A DNA stretch of 64,000 nucleotides. Source: Planctomycetaceae bacterium (lineage in GTDB: Bacteria; Planctomycetota; Planctomycetia; Planctomycetales; Planctomycetaceae). The notes under the pieces were generated by a model, which was given only the letters and a program-made list of their open reading frames with translations, ran no database searches and was not told the DNA's origin. The stretch covers positions 105,729 to 169,728 of the forward strand of contig JAKFVC010000014.1 of the NCBI GenBank assembly GCA_021732415.1. Reading direction: 5' to 3'. Both the position numbers and the translations under genes were made by a program. Shown one piece after another: positions 32,701 through 47,700 of this stretch (within the stretch, counting starts at the first letter, position 1; the number at the start of each line of letters is the position of its first letter).

Positions 32701-35700
32701 GTGGATGACACGGTGGCGACGAATGAAGACACGGCGTTGGTCCTGAGTCAGGCTGATCTGAAGGGGAACGACACCGACGTTGACAACTCGAGCTTGCAAC
32801 TTTCGGTCTCGGACGTCAGCAACGTCACGAACGGGACAGTGGTGTTGAATGGCGATGGCACGATCACCTTTACTCCGGCGTCGAACTTCTTCGGAACCGC
32901 CGGCTTCGATTACACCTTGACTGACGGTACTTTGACGGATCTCGGTCACGCGACGGTCAATGTCACAGCGGTCAATGATGCTCCAGTGGCGGTGGATGAC
33001 AGTCTGGCGAACATCGACGAAGATTCTGGCGACCGGACGATTGCGATCTCCAGCCTGACGGCGAACGACACCGACGTCGACAACACGAACGGTCAATTGA
33101 CGATTACGGGTGTGAGCAACGCAGTCGGCGGGACTGTCAGTATCATGGGCTCGAACGTGGTCTTCACTCCGACGCTGAACTTCAACGGCACGGCGAGCTT
33201 TGATTACACGTTGAGCGACGGCAGTTTGACGGATACAGGATCGGTGAGCTTCACGATCACGGCTGTGAACGACGCGCCGGTCGCGGTGGACGACAGTCTG
33301 ACGAGCATCGCAGAAGACTCCGGTGATCGGACGATTGCGATTTCCAGCCTGACGGCGAACGACACGGACGTGGATAACACGAACGGCGAATTGACGATCG
33401 TGGCGGTGAGCAATGCGGTGGGGGGCACGGTGAGCATTGTGGGTTCGGATGTGATCTTCACCCCGACGCTGAACTTCAACGGCCAGGCCAGCTTTGACTA
33501 CACGCTGAGCGATGGCAGCCTAACTGACACGGGTTCGGTGAGCTTTACGATCGCTGCCGTCAACGATGCACCGGGGCTGACGACGAACACGGGAGCGACG
33601 GCGGTCGTGACTTCGACGATCACGATCGGCAGTGCGAATCTGTCGGTGACGGATCTGGATACGGCGGCGGCTTCGCTCGTGTACACGATTACGAGCAGTC
33701 CGACGGGCGGTACGCTGAAGAAGAGTGGTTCGGCGACCACCAGCTTTAGCCAGGCTGATATAAATAACAATCTAATCACATACATGGCACCGGCGACTGG
33801 CACGAGCGACAGCTTCAAGTTTACGGTGAGTGACGGGGCGGGTGGTTCGATCGCCGAAACGACCTTCAGCATCACGCTGACGGCGGCGACTCAGGTTTAT
33901 CTCAACGAGATTCTGCTCAATCCTCCGGGGACGGATGCTCCCAACGAGTACATCGAGCTTCGCGGGACCCCTGGTGCGACGATTTCCAGCGGTACTTACC
34001 TGGTCGGTATCGAAGGGGACGCGAGCACCCTGGGTGACGTACAAAATATCTTCAACCTGTCTGGTCTGACCTTCGGCAGCAACGGCATCATCGTGCTGCT
34101 GCAGAAGGGAACTCCGTACAACACAGCCGCGATGATATCGGCCGGGGCGACAGTGGTCGTCAATACGGGGTCAGGTGCCGGTTGGGGTAGCGGGGCGGGG
34201 AGTTCGCTCGGACATTCCGCCGACAGCAGTTCGACCGACATCGAGAACACTTCGGTGAGCTTCCTGGTGATCCGCAGCGCGACAGCACCGTCGCTCAGCG
34301 ACGACATTGACACGGTGGGAGCGGGTCAGGGGGACGGCACGCCGGATGGTGCGGTGTATGCGGACTGGACGATCATGGACTCTGTCGCCGCGCTCGACAT
34401 TTCTGCTGCCGGCGACTTCGGGTACGCAGCAATCAATTTCGCCCACAGCACCGGTGGTGGCACCTCGACCACGGGTACGGTGGTCAGCTACGCCGGCGAC
34501 TCGCAGTACCTCGCCCGTATTGGCAACTCAACCGGTTCGACGATCGCAGACTGGGTGGCAAGCGACAGTTTAGGAGGGACCGTCCCGAACTTTACGTTTA
34601 CAACGTCGGCGACGGCGGTGAGCAACGCCGCGTATCGCGGTGCCGCCATCAACACGCTGGGGTCGGCGAATAACTTTACTCTGGTCGCTCCGACAGATAT
34701 CTCCCTCTCCGCGACAAGCGTGAATGAGAACGTCTCGGTGGGGACCGCCATCGGAACGTTGAGCACAACGGACCCCACTTCGGGCGACTCGTTCACTTAC
34801 ACGCTGGCCAGCGGCAGTGGCAGCACGGACAACACCCTGTTCACCATTACGAATGTTGGCGGTGTTGGGACGTTGAAAACCAATACCAGCCTGAATTTCG
34901 AGGCCAAGAGCAGCTACTCAATCCGTATTCGCTCGACCGATTCGACCGCCCTCACCGTCGAAAAGGTGTTCACGATCACGGTCACTGATGTCAACGAAGC
35001 CCCGGTGGCGATCGATGACAGCCTGGCGAGCATCGCCGAGGATTCGGGTGACCGGATAATGTCGATTTCCAGCCTGACCGCGAACGACACAGACGTCGAC
35101 GCGAACTCAATGTTGACGATTACGGCGGTGGGTAATGCCGTCGGGGGTACGGTGAGTATTGTGGGCTCGAACGTGGTGTTCACTCCGACGCTGGACTTCA
35201 ACGGCACGGCGAGCTTCGACTACACGTTGAGCGACGGCAGCCTGACCGATACAGGTTCAGTGAGCTTCACGATCACTACCGTGAATGACGCCCCCGTTGC
35301 CGTGGATGATAACCAGACAAGCATCGCGGAAGATTCGGGCGACCGGACGATTGCGATCTCCAGCTTGACGGCGAACGACACTGACCTCGACAACACGAAC
35401 GCGCAATTGACGATCACAGGTGTCACTAACGCAGTCGGCGGCGCAGTGAGCATTGTCGGCTCGAATGTCGAGTTCACGCCGACGCTGAACTTCAACGGAA
35501 CCGCCAGCTTCGACTACACGCTGAGCGACGGCAACCTGACCGACACCGGTTCGGTGACCTTCACTATCACCGCGGTCAACGATGCGCCAGTAGCTGTCGA
35601 TGACAGCCTGTCGAGCATCTCGGAAGATTCGGGCGACCGAACCATTGCCATCTCCAGCCTGACTTCGAATGACACAGATGTGGATAACACGAACGGCGAG

Positions 35701-38700
35701 TTGACGATCACTGGTGTCACTAACGCTGTCGGCGGGACAGTGAGCATCGTCGGCTCGGACGTGATCTTTACTCCGACGCTGAACTTCAACGGCACGGCGA
35801 GCTTTGACTACACGCTGAGCGATGGCAGCTTGTCCGACACGGGTTCGGTCAGTTTTGCGATTATGGCAGTGAATGACGCTCCGGTGGCGGTGGACGATTC
35901 AGTGACGACGGACGAGGACACGGCGTTGATCCTCACGCAGGCCGATCTGAAAGGGAACGACACCGATGTGGACAACGGCAACTCGTCGCTGTCAGTCTCT
36001 GCGGTGTCGAACGCGACCAATGGTATGGTGGTGCTGAATGGGGATGGAACGATCACGTTCACTCCGGCGGCCAACTTCTTCGGAACCGCCGGTTTCGATT
36101 ACACACTCACCGACGGGAGTCTGACGGATCTCGGACACGTGACGGTCAGTGTCTCGCCAGTCAATGACGCGCCCGTGGCGGTCGATGACAGTCTGTCGAG
36201 TATCGCGGAAGATTCCGGGATCCGGACGATTGCCATCTCCAGCCTGACGGCGAACGACACCGACGTGGATAACACGAATGGCCAGTTGACGATCACCGCG
36301 GTGGGTAACGCGGTCGGCGGCATGGTGAGCATCGTCGGCTCGGACGTCATCTTTACTCCGACGCTCAACTTCAACGGCACGGCCAGCTTCGAATACACAC
36401 TAAGCGATGGCAGCCTGTTCGACACCGGATCGGTGAGCTTTGCGATTACTGCCGTCAACGACGCGCCGGTGGCCGTGGATGACTCGGTGTCGACGAGCGA
36501 AGACACGCCGCTGGTCCTGTCGCAGGTGAGCTTGAAGGGGAATGATACGGACGTCGATCACACGAACGCCCAATTGTCCGTGGCGGCGGTCAACAATCCG
36601 ACCAATGGAACGGTGGTGCTGAATGGTGACGGGACGATTACCTTCATGCCAGCGGCAGGCTTCAATGGGACGGCCGGCTTCGACTACACCCTCAGTGATG
36701 GCAGTCTGACCGATCTGGGTCACGTGACCGTGAATGTCGGTGCCGTCAACAACGCTCCGGTGGCGGTAGATGACACCGTGACGACCGCCGAAGACACGAC
36801 TCTGAACCTGACCCAGGCGGACTTGAAGGGGAATGACACCGACGTCGACAATTCCAACTCGCAACTGCTGGTGACGGAAGTCAGTAATGCGACGAACGGC
36901 AGCGTGGTGCTGAATGGCGATGGCACGATCACGTTCATTCCGGCGGCCAACTTCTTCGGAACCGCCGGTTTCGATTACACGCTCAGTGACGGCTTCCTGA
37001 CCGATGTTGGCCACGTTACGGTCCACGTGTCTGCCGTGAACGATGCGCCCGTGGCTATCGATGACAGTCTGCCGAGCAGCGCGGAGGATTCGGGTACCCG
37101 GACGATTGCGATCTCGAGCCTGACGGCGAACGACACCGATATCGACAACACGAACGGCGAACTCACAATCACTGCCGTGGGGAGCGCGGTCGGCGGCACG
37201 GTGAGCATCGTCGGGTCCAACGTGGTGTTCACTCCGACGCTGAACTTCAACGGGACAGCGAGCTTTGACTATACGCTGACCGATGGCAATTTAACGGATA
37301 CGGGAACGGTGACCTTCACCATTACCGCAGTGAATGACGCCCCGGTGGCAGTGGATGACAGCCTGTCGAGCATCGCAGAAGATTCGGGTGATCGGACGAT
37401 TGCGATTTCCAGCCTGACGGCGAACGACACCGACGTCGACAACACGAACGGTCAATTGACGATCACGGCCGTGAGCAATGCGGTGGGCGGCACGGTAAGC
37501 ATTGTGGGCTCAAATGTGGTTTTCACTCCGACGCTGAACTTCAATGGCACCGCCAGCTTTGACTACACGCTGAGCGATGGCAGCCTGATGGATATGGGCT
37601 CGGTGAGCTTGCCGATCACGGCCGTGAACGATGCACCGGTGGCCGTGGATCACACGGCCACGACGGACGAGGACACGGCCCTGGTCTTCACGCAGGATGA
37701 CTTGAAGGGCAATGACACCGATGTTGACAGCAGCAACTCGTCACTGTCGGTGAGTGCCGTGTCGAATGCGACGAATGGTACGGTGGTGTTGAATGGTGAC
37801 GGAACGATCACGTTCACACCGGCGGCCAACTTCTTCGGAGCTGCCGGCTTCGATTACACCTTGACTGACGGTAGCCTGACGGATTTCGGTCACGTGATGG
37901 TCAATGTCACAGCAGTCAATGATGCGCCGGTGGCGGTGGATGACAGCCTGTCGAGCATCGCCGAGGATTCTGTCAACCGGACGATTGCGATCTCCAGCCT
38001 GACAGCGAACGACGCCGATGTCGACAATACGAATGGAGAACTGACAATCTCTGCCGTTGGTAACGCCGTCGGCGGCACCGTGAGCATCGTCGGCTCCAAC
38101 GTGGTCTTCACTCCGACTGCAAACTTCAACGGCCTGGCGAGCTTCGACTACACGCTCAGCGACGGCAGCCTGACCGATACAGGTTCAGTGAGCTTCACGA
38201 TCTCTGCCCTGAATGACGCCCCTGTTGCCGTGGATGATAGCCTGACCAGCATCGCGGAAGATTCAGAACCCCGGACGATTTCGATCTCCAGCCTGACAGC
38301 GAACGACACCGACGTGGACAACACGAATGGGCAATTGACAATTACCGGGGTCACTAACGCGGTGGGTGGCACGGTGAGCATTGTGGGCTCGAATGTGATC
38401 TTCACCCCGACGCTGAACTTCAACGGCCCGGCGAGCTTTGATTACACGCTGAGCGACGGCAGTCTGACGGACACGGGATCGGTGACCTTCACGATTACCG
38501 CAGTGAACGACGCCCCGGTCGCGGTGGATGACAGCCTGTCGAGTATCGCCGAAGATTCGGGCGTCCGGACGATCTCGCTTTCCAGTCTGACGTCGAATGA
38601 CACGGATGTAGATACCGCGACTGGTCAGTTGACGATCACTACGGTGAGTAACCCGGTGGGCGGCACGGTGAGCATCGTCGGCTCGGATGTGATCTTTACC

Positions 38701-41700
38701 CTGACGCTGAATTTCACCGGCACGGCGAGCTTCGAATACACGCTGAGCGATGGCGATCTGTCCGACACGGGTGCGGTGACTTTCATGATCACCGCCGTCA
38801 ATGACGCACCGGTGGCAGTGGATGACAGCCTGTCGAGCATTGTCGAGGATTCAGGCAACCGGATCATTGCCATCAACAATCTGACTGCGAATGACACGGA
38901 TGCGGATAATACGAACGCACAGTTGATGATCACGGCAGTGTCGAGTGCGGTCGGCGGCACGGTGAGCATCGTGGGGTCGAATGCCGTGTTCACTCCGACG
39001 CTGAACTTCAACGGGACGGCGAGCTTTGACTACACGCTGAGCGATGGCAACCTGACCGATACCGGCTCGGTGAGCTTCACAATTACGGCGGTCAATGACG
39101 CTCCGGTAGCGGTGGATGACTTGGCCACGACTGACGAGGACACGGTCCTGATTCTCACGGCGGCTAACTTGAAGGGGAACGACACCGATGTGGACAACGG
39201 CAATTCGTCGCTGTCGGTCTCTGCCGTGTCGAACGCGACCAATGGTATGGTGATGCTGAATGGGGATGGAACGGTCACGTTCACTCCGGCAGCCAACTTC
39301 TTCGGAACCGCCGGCTTCGATTACACGCTGACCGACGGGAGTCTGACGGATCTCGGACACGTGACGGTCAGTGTCTCGGCAGTGAATGACGCGCCGGTGG
39401 CAGTCGATGACAACCTGTCGAGCATCGCGGAAGATTCAGGCAACCGGACGATTGCGATCTCCAGCCTGACGGCGAACGACACCGATGTCGACAACACGAA
39501 TGCAGAACTGACAATCAGTGCTGTTGGTAACGCGGTCGGCGGCACCGTGAGCATCGTCGGCTCGGACGTCATCTTCACCCCGACGTTGAACTTCAACGGC
39601 ACGGCCAGCTTCGACTACACACTGAGCGACGGCAGCCTGATCGATACAGCCTCGGTGAGCTTCACGATCACTGCAGTGAACGACGCCCCGATCGCGGTGG
39701 ATGACAGTCTGTCGAGCATCGCGGAAGATTCGGGCGACCGGACGATTGCGATCTCCAGCCTGACTGCGAATGACACCGACGTAGACAATACGAACGCGCA
39801 ACTGACGATCACGGCCGTGTCGAATGCTGTCGGTGGGACAGTGAGCATCGTCGGATCGAATGTGGTCTTCACTCCGACGCTGAATTTCAACGGCACTGCC
39901 AGCTTCGACTACACGCTGAGCGATGGGAATCTCTCAGATACGGGCTCGGTGAGCTTTACAATCACTGCGGTGAATGACGCTCCGGTGGCTGTGGACGACA
40001 CCGCAACGACCAATGAAGACACGGTCGATGTGTTTACCCAGGCTGATCTGAAGGGGAACGACACCGATGTGGACAACGGCAATTCGTCGCTGTCGGTCTC
40101 TGCCGTGTCGAACGCGACCAATGGTACGGTGGTGTTGAATGGCGACGGAACAATCACCTTCACGCCGGCGGCCGACTTCTTCGGAACCGCAGGGTTCGAT
40201 TACACGCTGACTGACGGTAACTTGACGGATCTCGGTCACGTAACGGTCAACGTGTCTGCAGTCAATGACGCTCCGGTGGCGGTGGATGACAGTCTGTCAA
40301 GCATCGCAGAAGATTCGGGTGTCCGGACGATTGCCATCTCGAGTCTGACAGGGAACGACACGGATGTGGACAATACGAACGGTCAATTGACGGTCACGGC
40401 GGTGAGCAACCCGGTGGGTGGAACTGTGAGCATAGTGGGCTCAAATGTGGTCTTCACTCCAACGCTCAACTTCAACGGGACGGCGACCTTTGAGTACACG
40501 CTGAGCGACAACAACCTGACGGATGCGGGCTCGGTGAGCTTCACGATCGCGGCAGTGAACGACGCGCCGGTAGCCGTAGACGACAGCCTGTCGAGCATCG
40601 CGGAAGATTCTGGAGATCGCACGATCGCCATCTCCAGCCTGACGGCAAACGACACCGACGTGGACAACACGAACGCGCAGTTGACGATCACGGCAGTGTC
40701 GAACGCAGTCGGCGGCACGGTGAGCATTGTGGGCTCGAATGTGGTCTTTACGCCGACGCTGAACTTCAATGGCACAGCGAGCTTTGACTATACGCTGAGC
40801 GATGGCAGTCTGTCCGATACGGGTTCGGTAAGCTTCACCATTACAGCAGTCAACGATGCCCCGGTGGCGGTCGATGACTCGGTGTCGACGAGCGAAGACA
40901 CGCCGCTGGTCCTGTCGCAGGCGAGCTTGAAGGGAAATGATACGGACGTCGATAACACGAACGCCCAACTGATCGTGGTAGCAGTCAGCAATCTGATCAA
41001 CGGGACGGTGGTGCTGAATGGTGACGGGACGATTACCTTCACTCCCTCGGCACACTTCAACGGAACGGCCGGATTCGACTATACCCTGAGCGACGGCAGC
41101 CTGACCGATTTGGGTCACGTGACCGTGAATGTCGGTGCGGTCAACAACGCCCCAGTGGCGGTGGACGACACCGTCACGACCACCGAAGATACCTCTCTGA
41201 ACCTGGCGCAGGCGGACTTGAAGGGGAATGACACCGACGTCGACAATTCCAACTCGCAACTGCTGGTGACGGAAGTCGGGAATGCGACAAACGGCAGCGT
41301 GGTGCTGAATGGTGATGGAACGATCACGTTCATTCCGGCGGCCAACTTCTTCGGTGCCGCTGGCTTCGATTACACACTCAGTGACGGATTCCTGAACGAT
41401 GTTGGTCACGTGACGGTCAACGTGTCTGCCGTCAACGATGCTCCGGTGGCTGTGGATGACAGTCTGTCGAGCATCGCCGAAGATTCGGGTAACCGGACGA
41501 TTGCGATCTCCAGCCTGACCGCGAATGACACCGATGTCGACAACACAAACGCAGAACTCACAATCTCTGCCGTGGGTAACGCGGTCGGCGGGACGGTGAG
41601 CATCGTCGGCGCGAACGTGGTCTTCACGCCAACGCTGAATTTCAACGGGACCGCCAACTTCGACTACACGCTGAGCGATGGCAGCTTGTCCGGCACGGGC

Positions 41701-44700
41701 TTGGTGAGCTTCACGATTACCGCCGTCAATGATGCTCCTGTGGCAGTGGACGACACCCTGGCGAGCATCGCAGAGGATTCGGGTGATCGCACGATTGCGA
41801 TCTCCAGCCTGACCGCAAACGACACCGACGTGGAAAACACGAACGGACAGCTGGCAATTACGGCCGTCTCAAACGCTGTCGGCGGTACGGTGAGCATTGT
41901 GGGCTCGAACGTGGTCTTTACTCCGACGCAGAACTTCAACGGTGTGGCGAGCTTTGACTATACGTTGAGCGACGGAAATCTGACTGACACAGGCTCGGTA
42001 ACATTCACGATCGCCGCAGTGAACGACGCCCCTGTTGCGGTGGATGACACCCTGGCGAGCATCGCAGAGGATTCGGGCGACCGCACGATTGCGATCTCCA
42101 GCCTGACGGCAAACGACACCGACGTGGACAACACGAACGGGCAGTTGACGATCACGGCTGTGTCGAATCCTGTCGGCGGCACGGTGAGCATTGTCGGCTC
42201 GAATCTGATCTTCACCCCGACGTTGAACTTCAACGGTACCGCAAACTTTGACTACACCCTGAGCGACGGAAACCTGACCGATACGGGTTCGGTGACCTTC
42301 ACCATCACTGCTGTCAACGACGCTCCTGTGGCGGTCGATGACACGGCGACGACGAGCGAGGACACGGTCCTGGTTCTCACCCAGGCTGACTTGAAGGGCA
42401 ACGACACAGATGTTGACAACACCAACTTGTCGCTGTCGGTGTCTGCGGTGTCGAACGCAACGAATGGTACGGTAGTTTTGAATGGGGATGGCACGATCAC
42501 GTTCACTCCAGCAGCGAACTTCTTCGGAATTGCCGGTTTCGATTACACCTTGAGTGACGGCAGCTTGACGGATCTCGGTCACGTGACTGTCAATGTGACT
42601 GCGGTGAACGACGCGCCGGTTGCCGTGGATGACAGTCTGACAAGCATCGCAGAAGATTCGGGCAATCGGACGATTGCGATCTCCAGCCTGACTGCCAACG
42701 ACACGGATGTGGACAACACGAACGGACAGTTGTCGATCACTGCGGTGAGTAACCCGGTGGGTGGTACGGTGAGCATTGTCGAGTCGAGCGTGGTCTTCAC
42801 TCCGACGCTGAACTTCAACGGGACAGCCAGCTTTGACTACACGCTCAGCGACGGCAGCTTGACGGATACCGCCTCGGTAAGCTTCATGATCACGGCAGTG
42901 AACGACGCTCCTGTGGCAGTGGATGACAGTCTGACGAGTATTGCGGAAGATTCAGGCAACCGGACCATTGCAATCTCCGGCCTGACGGCGAACGACACGG
43001 ACGTGGATAACACGAATGGTCAGTTGACGATCACGGCGGTAAGTAATCCGGTGGGCGGCACGGTGAGTATCGTGGGATCGAATGTGATCTTCACCCCGAC
43101 CCTGAACTTCAACGGCACCGCGAGCTTTGACTACACGCTCAGCGACGGCAGCCTGACTGATATCGGCTCGGTGAGCTTCATGATCACGGCTGTCAATGAT
43201 GCGCCCGTGGCTCTGGATGACGCAGTTTCCACGAGCGAGGATATCGCGTTGATCCTGACGCAGGCTGATTTGAAGGGGAACGATACTGATGTTGATAACA
43301 GCAATTCGCAACTGTCGGTCATTGCAGTGTCGAATGCGACCAATGGTACGGTCGTGCTGAACGGAGATGGAACGATTACGTTCACCCCGACAACCGACTT
43401 CAATGGGACAGCCGGGTTCGATTACACGCTCAGCGATGGCAGTCTGACAGATCTCGGTCACGTTTCCGTGACTGTCGGCGCGGTCAACAACGCACCGGTG
43501 GCCGTCGATGACACGGTCACGACGAACGAAGATACGGCGTTGATCCTGAGCCAGGCCGACTTGAAGGGGAATGATACTGATGTCGATAACACGAACGCCC
43601 AACTGATCGTGGTGGCAGTCATCAATCCGACGAACGGGACTGTCGTCCTGAACGGGGATGGAACGGTTACGTTCACTCCGGCCACGAACTTTAACGGGAC
43701 GGCCGGGTTTGATTACACGCTGAGCGACGGCAGCTTGACCGATCTCGGTCACGTGACAGTCAATGTGACTGCAGTGAACGATGCTCCGGTCGCGGTGGAC
43801 GACGCTCTGACGAGCATCGCGGAAGATTCAGGACCCCGGACGATATCGATCTCCAGTCTGACAGCGAACGACACCGATGTGGACAACACGAATGGGCAGT
43901 TGACGATCACGGCGGTTTCGAGCCCTGTCGGTGGCACGGTGAGCATCGTGGGTTCGAATGTGGTGTTCACACCGACGCTGAACTTCAACGGAACGGCGAG
44001 CTTCGATTACACGCTCAGCGATGGCAGCTTGACGGATACCGGCTCGGTGAGCTTCTCGATCACGGCCGTAAATGATGCTCCGGTCGCCGTGGATGACAGT
44101 CTGACGAACATCGCGGAGGATTCTGGGGCTCGTACGATCGCGATCTCCAGCCTGACGGCAAATGACACCGACGTGGACAACACGAATGGGCAGTTGACAA
44201 TCACGGCGGTTTCGAACCCTGTCGGTGGCACGGTGAGTATTGTCGGTTCGAACGTGGTCTTCACGCCGACGCTGAACTTCAACGGTGCGGCCAGCTTCGA
44301 TTACACGTTGAGCGACGGCAGCCTGACGGATACCGGCTCGGTGAGCTTCACGATCACCGCGGTGAATGACGCACCGGTCGCGGTGGACGACAGCCTGTCG
44401 AGCATCGCAGAAGATTCGGGCGATCGCGTGATATCGATCTCCGGCCTGACAGCGAACGACACCGACGTCGACAACACCATCGCCCAGTTGACGATTACGG
44501 CAGTTTCCAACCCTGTCGGCGGCACAGTGAGTATTGTCGGCTCAAATGTGATCTTCACTCCGACACTGAACTTCAACGGCACGGCGAGCTTCGATTACAC
44601 GTTGAGCGACGGCAGCCTGACGGACACGGGCTCGGTGAGTTTTGCGATTACTGCAGTGAACGACGCTCCGGTCGCGGTGGCTGATACGGCAACGACTGCC

Positions 44701-47700
44701 GAGGACACGGCCCTGGTCTTTACGCAGGCTAATTTGAAGGGGAACGACACCGATGTCGACAACACGAATCCTGAGCTGTCGGTGACGGCGGTCAGCAGTG
44801 CGACAAACGGTACTGTGGTGCTGAATGGCGACGGAACGATCACGTTTACCCCGGCGGCCAACTTTAGCGGGACGGCCGGGTTCGATTACACGCTGAGTGA
44901 CGGCAGCCTGACCAACCTCGGTCATGTGACGGTCACGGTAACGGCGGTGAACGATGCTCCGGTGGCGGTGGATGACAGTCTGGCGAACATCGCAGAAGAC
45001 TCGGGAGCCCGGACGATTTCGATTTCCAACCTGACAGCGAACGACACCGACGTCGACAACACGAACGGGCAGTTGTCGATCACAGCGGTGAGCAATCCAA
45101 TTGGCGGTACGGTGAGTATCGTCGGGTCGAATGTGGTCTTTACGCCAACGCTGAACTTCAACGGTGCGGCCAGCTTCGACTACACACTCAGCGATGGCAG
45201 CTTGGCAGATACAGGCTCGGTCAGCTTCACAATTACGGCCGTCAATGACGCCCCCGTGGCAGTGGATGACAGCCTGACGAGCATCGCGGAAGATTCAGGA
45301 GACCGCACAATCTCGCTCTCCAGCCTGACGGCGAACGACACCGACGTGGACAACACGAACGGCCAACTGTCGATCACGGCGGTCAGCAATCCGGTCGGCG
45401 GCACGGTGAGCATTGTGGGCTCGAACGTCGTCTTCACGCCGACTCTGAACTTCAATGGCCCGGCGAGCTTCGACTACACGCTGAGCGACGGCAGTTTGAC
45501 CGATACCGGCTCGGTGAGCTTCATGATCACCGCTGTGAATGATGCTCCGGTGGCCGTGGATGACAGTCTCACGAACATCGCGGAAGATTCTGGGGCTCGT
45601 ACGATCTCGATCTCCAGTCTGACGGCAAATGACACCGACGTCGACAACACGAACGGGCAGTTGTCGATCACAGCGGTGAGCAATCCAATTGGCGGTACGG
45701 TGAGTATCGTCGGGTCGAATGTGGTCTTTACGCCAACGCTGAACTTCAACGGTGCGGCCAGCTTCGACTACACACTCAGCGATGGCAGCTTGGCAGATAC
45801 AGGCTCGGTCAGCTTCACAATTACGGCCGTCAATGACGCCCCCGTGGCAGTGGATGACAGCCTGACGAGCATCGCGGAAGATTCAGGAGACCGCACAATC
45901 TCGCTCTCCAGCCTGACGGCGAACGACACCGACGTGGACAACACGAACGGCCAACTGTCGATCACGGCGGTCAGCAATCCGGTCGGCGGCACGGTGAGCA
46001 TTGTGGGCTCGAACGTCGTCTTCACGCCGACTCTGAACTTCAATGGCCCGGCGAGCTTCGACTACACGCTGAGCGACGGCAGTTTGACCGATACCGGCTC
46101 GGTGAGCTTCATGATCACCGCGGTGAATAATGCTCCGGTGGCCGTGGATGACGGCCTGACTAACATTGCGGAAGATTCGGGGGCTCGAACAATCTCGATC
46201 TCCAGCCTGAAGGCAAATGATACCGACGTGGACAATACGAACGCCCAGTTGTCGATCACAGCGGTCAGCAACCCGGTCGGCGGCACGGTGAGTATCGTGG
46301 GCTCGAATGTGGTCTTCACGCCGACACTGAACTTCAACGGTCCGGCGAGCTTTGATTACACGCTGAGCGACGGCAGTTTGACCGGTACCGGTTCGGTGAG
46401 CTTTACGATCACCGCGGTGAACGATGCTCCGGTCGCGGTAGATGACAGTCTGACGAGCGTTGCGGAAGATTCGGGAGCTCGCACGATCGCGCTCTCCAGC
46501 CTGGCGGCGAATGACACGGACGTGGATAACACGAACGGGCAGTTGTCGATCACGGCGGTGAGCAACCCGGTGGGCGGCACGGTGAGTATCGTCGGGTCGA
46601 ATGTGGTCTTCACTCCGACGTTGAACTTCAACGGCACCGCGAGCTTCGACTACACGCTGAGCGACGGCAGTTTGAGTGATACCGGCTCGGTGAGCTTCAC
46701 TATTACGGCCGTGAATGACGCTCCAGTTGCGGTGGCTGATGCTGTCAGTATGAACGAGCACACGAGTCTGGTTCTCACGCAGGGCAACTTGAAGGGGAAC
46801 GACACTGACGTCGATAACACGAATGCTCAACTGTCAGTCACGGCGGTCAGCAACGCGACGACCGGTACCGTGGTGTTGAATGGTGATGGGACGATTACAT
46901 TTACTCCGGCCACGAGCTTCAGCGGGACGGCCGGTTTCGACTACACCGTCAGCGACGGCAGTTTGACCAGTCTCGGTCACGTGACGGTCAACGTGACCGA
47001 CGTGAACGAAGCTCCGACGATCGCTCCGCAGATGTTCACCGTGGCGCAGGGCGCGGCCAATGGAACCGAGGTCGGTACCGTGGTCACTGGCGACAGCGAC
47101 GTGGGAGACACCACGACGTTCATGATTACGAGCGGAAATAGCCAGGGGGCGTTCGCCATCAGTAATTCTGGCGTGATCACTGTCGCCGATACGACGAAGC
47201 TCAACCATGATACCAATCCGACAGTCACCCTGACGGTGAAGGTCACGGATGGTGGTGGGCTCTTTACCAGCAACACGGTCACGATCAACGTGACCGCTCC
47301 TCCGGTTATCACACCCACGCTGACCGGTTATCAACTGCAATTGGGGCAGACTCAAAGGTCGTTCATCCGGTACATCGACCTGTCGTTCGGGTCGGCATCG
47401 GGACTGGATGCCCTGGCACTCCTCAGTTCCGGCCGTATCCGGTTGACTCGACAGGATCTGCTATCCACACGTGATGCGAGTGGCAACAATAATTTGAGTC
47501 CGACCGCGTCGAACGTCTCGCTGGTTGGGGTGATCACTCACACCAATGGGTCGAACCATCTGTCGTTCGATTTCGGATCCAACGGAATCGGCGGCAGCCC
47601 CAATTCGACGACGGGCGATGGCTACTATAAGCTGGAACTCGACCTCAATGGGGACGGAGTATTCGAAACGGCCGAAACGTTCTACCGATTGCTGGGTGAC

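Noticed and set aside
30661..47008. Tandem repeats considered as a CRISPR or satellite array
   Set aside because: Units are about 294 bases, in frame and protein-coding without unique spacers.
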